NCBI RefSeq assembly: GCF_025996515.1
Contig: NZ_BLRH01000009.1
Coordinates: 124,001 to 188,000 of the forward strand
Reading direction: 5' to 3'
Source: Rhizohabitans arisaemae
GTDB taxonomy: Bacteria; Actinomycetota; Actinomycetes; Streptosporangiales; Streptosporangiaceae
Length of the DNA stretch: 64,000 bases
The translations under genes were made by a program, and so were the position numbers. The notes under the pieces were generated by a model. It saw only the letters and a program-made list of their open reading frames with translations, did no database searches and was not told the DNA's origin. Position 1 is the stretch's first letter. Each line of letters opens with the position of its first letter. Below are positions 16,681-24,549 of this stretch, piece after piece.

Positions 16681-17907
16681 TCAACCCCCCGGCACGTGGA
16701 CCGTCGGGATGTACAGGATCCACCGGCCGCCGGCCTCGGTGAAACCGGTCTCCTTGGCCATGATCTCCTCGGCGTGGTTCCAGGCGAACAGCACCGCGTA
16801 GTCCGGGTAGTCGGCGGCGAACACCTCGGGCGGCAACACCGGGATGTGCGACCCGGGCACCAGGTGGCCCTGCTTCTCGGGGGTCGAGTCGCAGACGTAC
16901 GGGAGCAGCTCCGGCCCGATCCCGCAGAAGTTCGTCACCGTGGTGCACTTGGCCGGGGCGCCGTACCCCACCACCCGCCGTCCCTGCGCCTTGAGCCGCC
17001 GCAGCAGGTCCGTCAGGTCCTCGCGGACGCCCTCGACGATCACCCGGAGGCGCTCCAGCGTCTCCGGCTCGTTCAGCCCGCGCGCGTGCTCCTCGGCGAG
17101 CAGCCGCGCCACCGAGGCGGACGGGACGCGCCGGCCGGGCCTGGCGATCGTGTAGCGGATCTCGCCGCCGTGCATCCAGATCGGCTCCGCGTCGACCAGC
17201 TCGAAGCCGTAGTGGGCGGCGATCGCCTGGACCGAGCGGACGGTGAAGTAGAAGATGTGCTCGTCGTAGATCTGGTCGAAGGCGGTCCGGTCCACGATGG
17301 TGCCGAGGTAGGGCTCCTCGAAGACGAAGACGCCGCCGTCGGCCAGGAGCGCGTCCACCCCGCGGAACACCGACCCGATGTGGGAGATGTGGCAGATCGT
17401 GTTCGCGCCGAAGATCACATCGGCCGGGCCGTCGCCGTCCCGGACGGCTTTGGCCGTGGTCTCGTCGAAGAACTCGCCCAGCACCCGGACGCCCTTGGCC
17501 GCGGCGACCCGCGCCACGTTCCCGGACGGCTCGACGCCGAGATGCCGGACGCCGGCCTCGGCGATCGCGGCGAGCATGACGCCGTCGTTGCAGCCGATCT
17601 CCACGATGAACGGGTCGGGCCCGGTGAGCTCGGTGTCCATGAAACGCCGGGCGTTCTCGGCGAAGTGCCTGCGGTGCCCGGCCGATCCCGACGCCTGGTA
17701 CCGGTACCCGTCGTGGTAGCGGACCTCCTGCTTGACCTCCTCCAGAAGCTGGACGGTCGTGCAGCGGTCGCACCTGCCGACGGCCAGGCGGAAGAAGAGT
17801 TCCGACTCGATCTCGTCCGGCCGCAGAAACCCGTTGGCCGTGGGCTGGCGGCCCAGGTCGAGGGCGGCCTCGACGTCACCGCCACACACCCGACAGTTGA
17901 TCCGCAT
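16681..17907 (-). CDS. NDP-sugar C-methyltransferase
   Basis: A 408-residue methyltransferase of the TylCIII type. The N-terminal zinc domain has CRVCGG and CDRCTTVQLL (Cys 5, 8 and the later pair). The SAM site is EIGCNDGVMLAAIAEAGVRHLGVEPS (about 97-122). The C-terminal domain has YGAPAKCTTVTNF, the family's signature near residue 300. The family adds a methyl group to a carbon next to a ketone of an NDP-sugar. With the dehydrogenase and decarboxylase-like genes upstream this predicts a C-methyl pentose, as in maduropeptin's madurosamine. ATG 17907 follows GAAGGGA. It is last in a minus-strand sugar operon. Confidence 0.88.
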   Translation of the reverse strand: MRINCRVCGGDVEAALDLGRQPTANGFLRPDEIESELFFRLAVGRCDRCTTVQLLEEVKQEVRYHDGYRYQASGSAGHRRHFAENARRFMDTELTGPDPFIVEIGCNDGVMLAAIAEAGVRHLGVEPSGNVARVAAAKGVRVLGEFFDETTAKAVRDGDGPADVIFGANTICHISHIGSVFRGVDALLADGGVFVFEEPYLGTIVDRTAFDQIYDEHIFYFTVRSVQAIAAHYGFELVDAEPIWMHGGEIRYTIARPGRRVPSASVARLLAEEHARGLNEPETLERLRVIVEGVREDLTDLLRRLKAQGRRVVGYGAPAKCTTVTNFCGIGPELLPYVCDSTPEKQGHLVPGSHIPVLPPEVFAADYPDYAVLFAWNHAEEIMAKETGFTEAGGRWILYIPTVHVPGG

Positions 17908-17928
17908 CTGTTTGGTCCCTTCTCGGTA

Positions 17929-18909
17929 TCAGGCCGCGCCGCTGTCGGGCAGGTCGAGCCACCAGCGGTTGTCCCGGGCCCAGGCGATCGTCGACTCGAC
18001 GCCCTCGCGCAGCCCGGTCGGGCACGACCAGCCGAGGAGTTCGGACGCCTTGCCGTTGTGGGGGATGCGCCGCGACAGGTCCTCGTACCCCTTGCCGAGC
18101 TTCTCGCCCGTGGCCACGTGCACGATCTCCTCGACGCCGGTCAGCTCGGCGACCAGCCCGATCGCCGCGCCGACGGTGTTCTCGACCATGCTGCCGATGT
18201 TGAACACCTCGCCCACCGCGCGCGGGTGGACGCCCGCCAGGACGGTGCCGGAGACGGCGTCCCCCACATAGGTGAAGCAGCGGGTCTGCCTCCCCTCGTC
18301 GTAGACGACGAGCGGGCGCCCGTTGAGCGCCCGATGGACCGACCGGCTGATCAGGAAGGCGGGCCGCTGCCGCGGGCCGTACACGTTGAAGTAGCGGACG
18401 ATGGAGGCCGCGAGGCCGTGCCGGCGGGAGAAGGCGAGCACCAGGTGCTCGGTGAGGGCCTTGCTCGTGGAATACGACCAGCGGTCGGCGGAGGTGGAGC
18501 CGAGGACCCGGTCGTCGTCCTCCCGCCAGGGCACCGCCGGGTTCTTGCCGAAGACCTCGCTGGTGCTGGCCGCGACGACCCTGGTCCCCGCGGCCGCGGC
18601 GGCCTCCAGCACGTTCCTGGTGCCGGTGAAGTTGATGTCGATGACGTCCAGCGGGCGGGCCAGGTACTCGTCCACGCCGACGACGGCGGCCAGGTGGTAG
18701 ACGACGTCCGTCCCGGGCTCGACGGCCTTGGCCAGCGCGTCGGGGTCGAGGACGTCCCCGGGCACGAACCGGACGTCGGCGGCGACGGGGCCGGCCGGGG
18801 GGACGGCGTCGAACACGGTGACCTCGTCCCCGCGGGCGAGCAGGCGGTCCACCAGGTGGCCGCCGACGAAACCGCTGCCGCCGGTGACCACGACCCGGGA
18901 CGCGCTCAC
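17929..18909 (-). CDS. NAD-dependent nucleotide-sugar enzyme, probably UDP-glucuronate decarboxylase
   Basis: A 326-residue extended short-chain dehydrogenase: VVVTGGSGFVGGHL binds NAD, STSEVFG carries the Thr-Ser-Glu set known from the ArnA decarboxylase, and YSTSK (Tyr-x3-Lys) is the catalytic pair. RYFNVYGPRQ is also typical. The Ser-Glu after Thr favours decarboxylation of UDP-glucuronate to UDP-xylose or its 4-keto form over 4,6-dehydration, and the preceding sugar dehydrogenase supports this. The GTG start at 18909 overlaps the dehydrogenase stop (GTGA), so the two are translationally coupled. Confidence 0.8.
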   Translation of the reverse strand: MSASRVVVTGGSGFVGGHLVDRLLARGDEVTVFDAVPPAGPVAADVRFVPGDVLDPDALAKAVEPGTDVVYHLAAVVGVDEYLARPLDVIDINFTGTRNVLEAAAAAGTRVVAASTSEVFGKNPAVPWREDDDRVLGSTSADRWSYSTSKALTEHLVLAFSRRHGLAASIVRYFNVYGPRQRPAFLISRSVHRALNGRPLVVYDEGRQTRCFTYVGDAVSGTVLAGVHPRAVGEVFNIGSMVENTVGAAIGLVAELTGVEEIVHVATGEKLGKGYEDLSRRIPHNGKASELLGWSCPTGLREGVESTIAWARDNRWWLDLPDSGAA

Positions 18910-20252
18910 CGCCCGACCCCCCGGTAGTGGTAGCCGAGCGAGCGGAGCTCGTCGATCTTCTCCCGCGAGTAGTAGGCCCGGCCGTCCAGGACCAGGCACG
19001 ACTCGGCGACGGGCAGCGTGGCGAAGTCGATGGACTCCAGCTCGCGGTGGAGCGCCAGGACGGCGACGCAGGACGCGCCGCGCACCGCCTCCTCCAGGCT
19101 CGGCGCGAGCTCCCGGCCGAAGAGGTCCTCGGCCTCGGCCCGGTCCACCAGCGGGTCGTAGAGGGTCACCTCGCCGCAGGCGCGGGCCAGCTCCGCCACG
19201 GCGCCCAGGGTCGGGGTGGCCCGCAGGTCGCCGGTGTTGTTCTTGAAGGCCAGCCCGAGGACGGCCACCTTCGACGTGGCCGGATCCTTACCGATCTTGG
19301 TGAGCATGTCCACGGCGAGCTGGGCGGTGTAGGCCGGCATGCTGTCGTTGGCGGTACGGCACGCGGGCACGGTGTGGATCTCCAGGCCGCGCTCCCTGGC
19401 CGACTTCCACACCATCCACGGGTCCTTGGTCAGGCAGGAGCCGCCCACGCCCACGCTCGGCAGCAGGATGTGGACCGTGCCCTTGCCGACCGGCATGGAG
19501 TTGGCCGCCCTGATCACGTCGAGCACGTCCACGTCGTACAGCGCGGCGAACTTGGCCAGCTCGTTGCCGAGGGCGATGCTCAGGTCGAACCACCAGTTGC
19601 TGGCGAGCTTGACGATCTCGGCCGCCTCCAGGGAGTCCAGCTCGATCACCTCGACGTCCAGCGCCGCGCGCCAGAACTCGGCCGCGTGCCGGGCGCACTC
19701 GGCGTTCAGCCCGCCCGCCACGATCGGCAGGGTCCGCAGGTCGTGCAGCGCGGTGCCCTCCGACAGGCGCTCGGGGGTGAAGGCGAGGCCGAAGTCCTCC
19801 CCCGCGGTCAGCCCGCCCCACTCCAGCAGCGGCAGCACCAGGCTGCGCACGGTGCCGGGCGGGACCGTGCTCTTGAGCAGCACCAGCTGGCCGGACCGAA
19901 GGTGCGGCCCGAGGTCGGCGCAGGCCCGGGCGAGCTGCTCGTCGGCGAGCGACCCGTCCGGCCGGACCGGCGTGCCGACCGCGACCAGGACGACGTCCGC
20001 CTTGGCGACCGCGGCGTAGTCGGTCGTCACCCGGAGCCTGCCGCCCGCGACGGCGGCCGCCAGCAGTTCGGGCAGTCCCTCCTCGGCGAAGCGGCAGTGG
20101 CCGCGGGCGAGTTCCCCGATCAGCTCGGTGTTGGTGTCGACACCGATCACGTCCAGACCGCGGTCGGTCAGGGTCGCCGCGAAACACGAACCGACGTACC
20201 CCATGCCGACGATGGCGACACGCGGGGCACGGTCCTCCGGTAAAAAGCGCAT
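18906..20252 (-). CDS. UDP-glucose/UDP-hexose 6-dehydrogenase
   Basis: A 448-residue nucleotide-sugar dehydrogenase with the three UDPGDH domains. The Rossmann NAD motif is VAIVGMGYVGSCFAATL (about 11-27), the central part includes STVPPGTV and NELAKF, and the catalytic Cys lies in GVGGSCLTKDPW. The C-terminal UDP-binding part has LGLAFKNNTGDLRATPT. The CLTKD and DDLR-like segments are nearer the WecC/CalS8 branch than to classic Ugd. Expected reaction: UDP-glucose to UDP-glucuronate with two NAD+. GGAGG is four bases before ATG 20252. It starts a three-gene unit with the decarboxylase-like and C-methyltransferase genes. Confidence 0.88.
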   Translation of the reverse strand: MRFLPEDRAPRVAIVGMGYVGSCFAATLTDRGLDVIGVDTNTELIGELARGHCRFAEEGLPELLAAAVAGGRLRVTTDYAAVAKADVVLVAVGTPVRPDGSLADEQLARACADLGPHLRSGQLVLLKSTVPPGTVRSLVLPLLEWGGLTAGEDFGLAFTPERLSEGTALHDLRTLPIVAGGLNAECARHAAEFWRAALDVEVIELDSLEAAEIVKLASNWWFDLSIALGNELAKFAALYDVDVLDVIRAANSMPVGKGTVHILLPSVGVGGSCLTKDPWMVWKSARERGLEIHTVPACRTANDSMPAYTAQLAVDMLTKIGKDPATSKVAVLGLAFKNNTGDLRATPTLGAVAELARACGEVTLYDPLVDRAEAEDLFGRELAPSLEEAVRGASCVAVLALHRELESIDFATLPVAESCLVLDGRAYYSREKIDELRSLGYHYRGVGR

Positions 20253-20320
20253 AAATCCTCCACTGCCAAAGGAACTACCGCATTGGGCTGATTCGATAGT
20301 GTTCCGGGTGGATTGTTGAT

Positions 20321-20337
20321 GGCATCTCCGTGCGTGC
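20321..20337 (-). promoter_or_regulatory. Cluster motif copy 4 (minus orientation)
   Basis: Read on the minus strand: GCACG-CACG-GAGATGCC, 69 bp before the sugar dehydrogenase start at 20252. It closely resembles the copies before the MFS gene. It suggests the sugar unit has its own promoter separate from the deacetylase gene. Confidence 0.45.
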
Positions 20338-20340
20338 CGG

Positions 20341-21654
20341 TCAGGCCGCCGAGGTGACGGGATCGGGGAAAGGCAGCCGGCGCCGGTGTTCGATCACCCG
20401 CACATCGGTGCGCATGGCGTCCACGGAGAAGACCAGCTCCACGGCGTCGTCATTGGCCAGCAGGGCGTCCACCTCGGGGAACGCGCCCGGATCGGCGAGG
20501 AACTCCAGCCCGGCCCGGGTGCCGAGACCGGTGGTTCCCGCGGTGAAGAAAATGGTTTTCCGATGGTCGGACGGGTGTTCGACCCGGGAAATCACCCCGA
20601 CGTCGCCACCATTCCGATCCGGATATATGCGCTTGTCGTTATGCCGGTCATACACATAGCCCCGGCCCGCGTCGCTCTCCATAATCCAGCGAATTTTCGA
20701 GATTTTGTTATACATATCCCGGACGACAACGCTGGAGCCCGGCGTCCCGGCGAGCAGGAGGTCCCCGTCCAGCGTCTCGTCCGCCACGTCGGCGCCGTTG
20801 GCGAAGATCTCCCGAAAGGGGACCCGGGTGCCCCGCCAGGCGTCCGCGAACGACCGCCGCAGCCGGTCGCGCCCGAGGTTGAGGTGGAGCTCGGCCGAAC
20901 GGGACTCCGCCGACGGATAGAGCAGGGTGACCGGCGAACCGCCGGCCAGGGGCGACCAGAGCCGGTGAAACGGCGACTCCGACATCATGATCGCGGGCCG
21001 GACGCCGCGGACGGCCCCCGCCTGGTGCCCCACCTCGAACGCCTCGGCCCTGTCCAGCCGCGCCGCCGCGCCGAGCCTGGACTCGTATCCGGCCAGATCC
21101 ATCCGGTTGATCGTGCCCTGCTGGGAGACGTGTACGGCGAGCGCGCGGCTCTTGAACGCGGCCCGCTCCGGGGTCACCTCGACGAAGACCTGCGGGTCGA
21201 ACCGGCTCGGCTCACCCGAGACGTGGATGGAGAAGTGCAGGAACGCGGTGTCGCGGAAGGACGCGTGCGCGAGCCGGTGCGCCTCGACGTGGTCGTTGTG
21301 GCTGTCGGCGTCGGTGTGGGTGACGACCACGTCCGGCCGCAGGCCGGGGAGGAGCCTGCGGATGTGCTGGACCGTGGCCCGGCTCACCCGCAGGTGACCG
21401 TCGTCGAGCCCGGCGAACGACACCCGGTCCCCCGGGATCCCCATGGCCTCGGCGGCGGCTCTGGCCTCCTTGCGGCGGACGCCCGCGAGGACGGGGTCGG
21501 GGACGTCGGTGAGGACGAGCAGGGACACGTCGTGACCGGCGGACAACGCCTTGCAGAGCAGCGCACCCGCCCCGATCTCGATGTCGTCCGGGTGGGCGCC
21601 GACGGCGAGGATCCTGAGCGGCCCCGCGGCCCCGGGACGGCGGCTGGCGGACAA
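20341..21654 (-). CDS. PIG-L family deacetylase with extra C-terminal domain
   Basis: A 437-residue protein. Residues about 14-180 are a PIG-L (LmbE/MshB) zinc deacetylase: AVGAHPDDIEIGAGA supplies the AHPDD metal and catalytic motif, and DADSHNDHVEAHRLA supplies the second His set. The remaining 250 residues form a region I do not recognise, with many beta-like segments. The family removes acetyl from N-acetyl sugars or similar substrates. AAGGAGG five bases before TTG 21654 makes this unusual start the best; the upstream frame has no such site. Located between the nucleotidylyltransferase and the sugar dehydrogenase, it may act on an N-acylated sugar or intermediate. Confidence 0.8.
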   Translation of the reverse strand: MSASRRPGAAGPLRILAVGAHPDDIEIGAGALLCKALSAGHDVSLLVLTDVPDPVLAGVRRKEARAAAEAMGIPGDRVSFAGLDDGHLRVSRATVQHIRRLLPGLRPDVVVTHTDADSHNDHVEAHRLAHASFRDTAFLHFSIHVSGEPSRFDPQVFVEVTPERAAFKSRALAVHVSQQGTINRMDLAGYESRLGAAARLDRAEAFEVGHQAGAVRGVRPAIMMSESPFHRLWSPLAGGSPVTLLYPSAESRSAELHLNLGRDRLRRSFADAWRGTRVPFREIFANGADVADETLDGDLLLAGTPGSSVVVRDMYNKISKIRWIMESDAGRGYVYDRHNDKRIYPDRNGGDVGVISRVEHPSDHRKTIFFTAGTTGLGTRAGLEFLADPGAFPEVDALLANDDAVELVFSVDAMRTDVRVIEHRRRLPFPDPVTSAA

Positions 21655-21760
21655 GGTGACCTCCTTGACTGGCCGCGCGCGTGCGAACGCGCGGCCGGAC
21701 ACATGGGCGAGTGGCCACGCCTCCCGTGGCCACCCCGATACCGCGCGAGAACCCGGGCCG

Positions 21761-22654
21761 TCAGCCGACCGGGTGGAGGCGGGCGCCCGCGTCGACCGCG
21801 ACCTTCATCAGGTGCGCGCCGTAGTCCGACTTGGCCAGCCGCTCGCCGAGCGCGTAGCACCGCTCGGCGTCGATGAAGCCCATCCGCAGCGCGATCTCCT
21901 CCAGGCAGGCCACGCGCCGGCCGGACCGGCGTTCGGCCAGCCGCACGTAGCGGCTCGCGTCCAGCAGCGAGTCGTAGGTCCCCGCGTCGAACCAGCGGTA
22001 CGGCTCGCGCAGCGTGACCACCCGCGCCCGGTCCTGCTTCAGGTAGGCGGCGCAGACGTCGACGATCTCCAGTTCCCCCCGCCAGGAGGGCTTCAGGTCC
22101 TTGGCGAACTCCACCCCGTCGGCGTCGAAGAGGTACAGCCCGGTGGCGGCCAGGTCGGACTTCGGCCGGGCCGGCTTCTCCTCCAGGGAGAGCAGCCTGC
22201 CGTCGGCGTCGACCTCCGCGACGCCGAAGCGCTCGGGGTCCGGCACCTGGTAGCCGAAGAGCAGGCAGCCGGTGTGGTCCTTGGCGGCCTGGCTCATCAG
22301 CTCCGGCAGGCCGGGCCCGTCGAAGATGTTGTCCCCCAGGACCAGCGCGACCGGCTCGTCACCCGCATGCTTGGCCCCGATGATCAGGGAGTCGCCGTCG
22401 CCGCGCGGGACCGGCTGCTCGGCGTAGGACAGCGCGAGCCCGAGGTCGTCCCCGTCGCCCAGGAGCCGCCGGAGTGCGGGGAGCGCGTCGGGGGTGGAGA
22501 TGATGAGGATGTCCCGGATTCCCGCCATCATCAGCGTCGACATCGGATAGTAGATCATCGGCTTGTCGTAGACCGGCAGCAGCTGCTTGTGGGTGCCCAG
22601 CGTGACCGGATAGAGCCGTGTCCCGCTCCCCCCGGCGAGGATGATTCCCTTCAT
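21761..22654 (-). CDS. Glucose-1-phosphate nucleotidylyltransferase (RmlA-like)
   Basis: A 297-residue enzyme of the RmlA family. It has the nucleotide loop MKGIILAGGSGTRLYPVT, KQLLPVYDKPMIYYPMSTL, the metal Asp in LVLGDNIF, the sugar site EKPARPKSDLAATGLYLFD, and WFDAGTYDSLLDAS. Typical length is about 290. It makes dTDP- or UDP-glucose, the entry to the sugar pathway. The segment PRGDGDSLIIGAKHAGD departs from the usual GLAQAFLIGE, so substrate choice may differ. The start follows the monooxygenase stop by 8 bases with only a weak ribosome site, so translation is probably coupled. Confidence 0.9.
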   Translation of the reverse strand: MKGIILAGGSGTRLYPVTLGTHKQLLPVYDKPMIYYPMSTLMMAGIRDILIISTPDALPALRRLLGDGDDLGLALSYAEQPVPRGDGDSLIIGAKHAGDEPVALVLGDNIFDGPGLPELMSQAAKDHTGCLLFGYQVPDPERFGVAEVDADGRLLSLEEKPARPKSDLAATGLYLFDADGVEFAKDLKPSWRGELEIVDVCAAYLKQDRARVVTLREPYRWFDAGTYDSLLDASRYVRLAERRSGRRVACLEEIALRMGFIDAERCYALGERLAKSDYGAHLMKVAVDAGARLHPVG

Positions 22655-22662
22655 CGCCGTTC

Positions 22663-23862
22663 TCAGAGGTACATCGAGTTGGGTTCGAGCCCGCACAGGA
22701 CCCGTCCGTACAACTCGTAGTTGGTGTTGGCGTGCATCAGCGCGTGCAGGTTGAGCGCGTGGACGTCGCGCTGGATCCGCTGGATCGGCACCGAGCGGTA
22801 GAGCGAGGAGCCGCCGCTCGCGGTGGCCAGCACCTCCACGGCCTGCTTGGCCAGGTCGAAGGAGCGGCCCAGCCAGACCCGGGCGCTCACCCGCTCCTCG
22901 ATCGTCCAGGGTTCGCGGGTGGCGCCCTTGCCGTCGAGCAGGTCGGCGACGCGGTAGGCGTTGAACTGGGCTTCGTCGATCTTCAAGGTCGCCTCGGCCA
23001 CGTTCAGATGGGTCACCGCCGCGTCGGCCTGGGCGGTGTAGCTGCTGTAGGTGATCTTCCTGCCGGGGAGCCGGTCGAGGAACTGGGTCCGCGCCGCCCT
23101 GGCCAGGCCGACCGCGACCCCGGCGAACCCGGCGCAGCCGGTCGGCACGAGCGGGGCGCTGAACACCGGGGAGCCGGCGTTGAGCTCGGAGGCGTAGTGG
23201 CCCTGGAGGACCACCGGGAGCGGGAGAACCCGGTCGCCGGGGACGAACAGGTCGCTCGCTGCCGTGGTCACGCTGCCCGTGGCCGCCAGCCCGGAGGTGT
23301 ACCAGTCGTCCACGATCTGGAGCTGGGACATCGGCACCACCGCCAGCACCGGCCACATACTGCCGTCGGGGGCCGGGGCCATGGCGAGGATGACCTGCCA
23401 GTGGCTGTGGTGCGCCCCGCTGATGAACTGCCACCGGCCGTTGACGACCAGGCCGCCGTCGGCGGGCTCGGCCATGGCGGTCGGGCTGAGCACCGCGCAC
23501 ACCCGCGCGCCCGGCTCGGCGAAGACCTCGTCCTGCACGTGGTCGGGGAAGAGACAGGCGATCCAGTTGCTGATCGACCAGACGGCGGCGTTCCACGCCG
23601 TCGAGCCGTCGGCGCCGGCCAGCGTGGCCAGGACGTCGGAGAGGGTGCGTGAGTCGGTCTCGTAGCCGCCGTAGCGCAGGGGCCGTCGCATGTTGAAGAT
23701 CCCCGCGTCTGCCATCGCCTGGACGACGTCGTCGTGCAGGCGGCGGTTCTGCTCCGACCACTCCGCCTTCGACGCGATCAGGGGCAGCAGGTCGTTCGCC
23801 CGCTTGAGCAGCTCGTCTCGGGAGCCGACGCCGGTGCTTTCGGACACGGTGCTGTGGGACAC
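22663..23862 (-). CDS. Class D flavin-dependent monooxygenase (acyl-CoA dehydrogenase fold)
   Basis: A 399-residue protein of the acyl-CoA dehydrogenase fold, in the group that uses reduced flavin for oxygenation (HpaB/DszC/ActVA-ORF5 and nitrososynthase-like). Evidence is the N-terminal helical part, the strand domain VVNGRWQFISGAHHSHW, GSVTTAASDLFVPGDRV, and the C-terminal RDVHALNLHALMHANTNYELYGRVLCG. It lacks the acyl-CoA dehydrogenase catalytic Glu context. The flavin reductase at 38834 is a likely partner. The substrate could be the core, the aryl ring or the sugar; proximity to sugar genes makes sugar oxidation possible. GAGGAGG precedes GTG 23862. It is divergent from the SgcJ-like gene. 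Confidence 0.8.
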   Translation of the reverse strand: MSHSTVSESTGVGSRDELLKRANDLLPLIASKAEWSEQNRRLHDDVVQAMADAGIFNMRRPLRYGGYETDSRTLSDVLATLAGADGSTAWNAAVWSISNWIACLFPDHVQDEVFAEPGARVCAVLSPTAMAEPADGGLVVNGRWQFISGAHHSHWQVILAMAPAPDGSMWPVLAVVPMSQLQIVDDWYTSGLAATGSVTTAASDLFVPGDRVLPLPVVLQGHYASELNAGSPVFSAPLVPTGCAGFAGVAVGLARAARTQFLDRLPGRKITYSSYTAQADAAVTHLNVAEATLKIDEAQFNAYRVADLLDGKGATREPWTIEERVSARVWLGRSFDLAKQAVEVLATASGGSSLYRSVPIQRIQRDVHALNLHALMHANTNYELYGRVLCGLEPNSMYL

Positions 23863-23939
23863 GGGGTCCTCCTCGTGTTCTTCGCGGTGCGGGTAACTGA
23901 TTCGTCCTCTATCGGAGGATGCTGCGCCCCGCGCGCGGG

Positions 23940-23956
23940 CGCATCTTCTCCGTTGC
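23940..23956 (-). promoter_or_regulatory. Cluster motif copy 5 (minus orientation)
   Basis: Read on the minus strand: GCAAC-GGAG-AAGATGCG, 78 bp before GTG 23862 of the monooxygenase. Together with the copy at 23975-23991 it repeats the head-to-head arrangement seen at 6443/6483. Confidence 0.55.
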
Positions 23957-23974
23957 GGCGGCGCACCGGTAAGA

Positions 23975-23991
23975 GCAATTCCGAGGATGCC
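23975..23991 (+). promoter_or_regulatory. Cluster motif copy 6
   Basis: GCAAT-TCCG-AGGATGCC, ending 61 bp before ATG 24052 of the SgcJ-like gene. Confidence 0.45.
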
Positions 23992-24051
23992 GAAGTCACC
24001 TGTTTTTCTGCACTCTCCTCACAGAACCACCCACACCAGGAGGAGGACCAC

Positions 24052-24471
24052 ATGTCGATCACCCAGAGGGCAAGCGTCGACGGGGAGACCATCGCCGCGG
24101 TGCGCGAGGTGCAGCAGCAGATCGTCCAGGCCTGGGCCAAGCACGACGCGGACGCGTTCGCCGAGGTGTTCACCGAGGACGGCACGATGATCCTGCCCAA
24201 GAACGTATTCTCCAAGGGCCGGGCCGAGATCCGCGCCTTCATGGCCGCCGCGTTCGCCGGGCCGTTCAAGGGAACCCAGGTCACCGGGGCGCCGGAGCAG
24301 GTCCGCGTCCTCGGCCCCGACGTCGCCGTCCTGGTCAGCCGGGGCGGGGTGCTCGCCCCCGGCGAGACCGAGGTCGCGGGCGAGCGCGAGGTGCTGGCGA
24401 CCTGGCTGCTCCAGCGGCACGACGGCCGGTGGAAGCTCGCCGCCTACCAGAACACCCCGGCCACCGCCTGA
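24052..24471 (+). CDS. SgcJ/EcaC-family NTF2-like protein
   Basis: A 139-residue protein with the SnoaL/NTF2-like cone fold typical of the SgcJ/EcaC group: IVQAWAKHDADAFAEVFTEDGTMILP near the start and EREVLATWLLQRHDGRWKLAAYQNTPA at the end. SgcJ homologues occur in 9-membered enediyne clusters such as C-1027, where they are assigned to core maturation without a fully settled reaction. AGGAGGAGG lies seven bases before ATG 24052. It is followed at 79 bp by the epoxide hydrolase. It is the first gene of the long plus-strand enediyne core set. Confidence 0.88.
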   Translation: MSITQRASVDGETIAAVREVQQQIVQAWAKHDADAFAEVFTEDGTMILPKNVFSKGRAEIRAFMAAAFAGPFKGTQVTGAPEQVRVLGPDVAVLVSRGGVLAPGETEVAGEREVLATWLLQRHDGRWKLAAYQNTPATA

Positions 24472-24549
24472 CCGAAGACGCGGCGCCACCCACCCGACCC
24501 CGCGGTACGACTCTCCCTGATTCGCCCCCCAATCGAGGAGTTCACCCCC

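Noticed and set aside
21671-21740. GC-rich hairpins between the nucleotidylyltransferase and PIG-L genes (GGCCGCGCG/CGCGCGGCC and repeated GTGGCCAC)
   Set aside because: Could be attenuating, but no T-run follows on the minus strand and the downstream gene has an ideal ribosome site; evidence is too weak to call a terminator.
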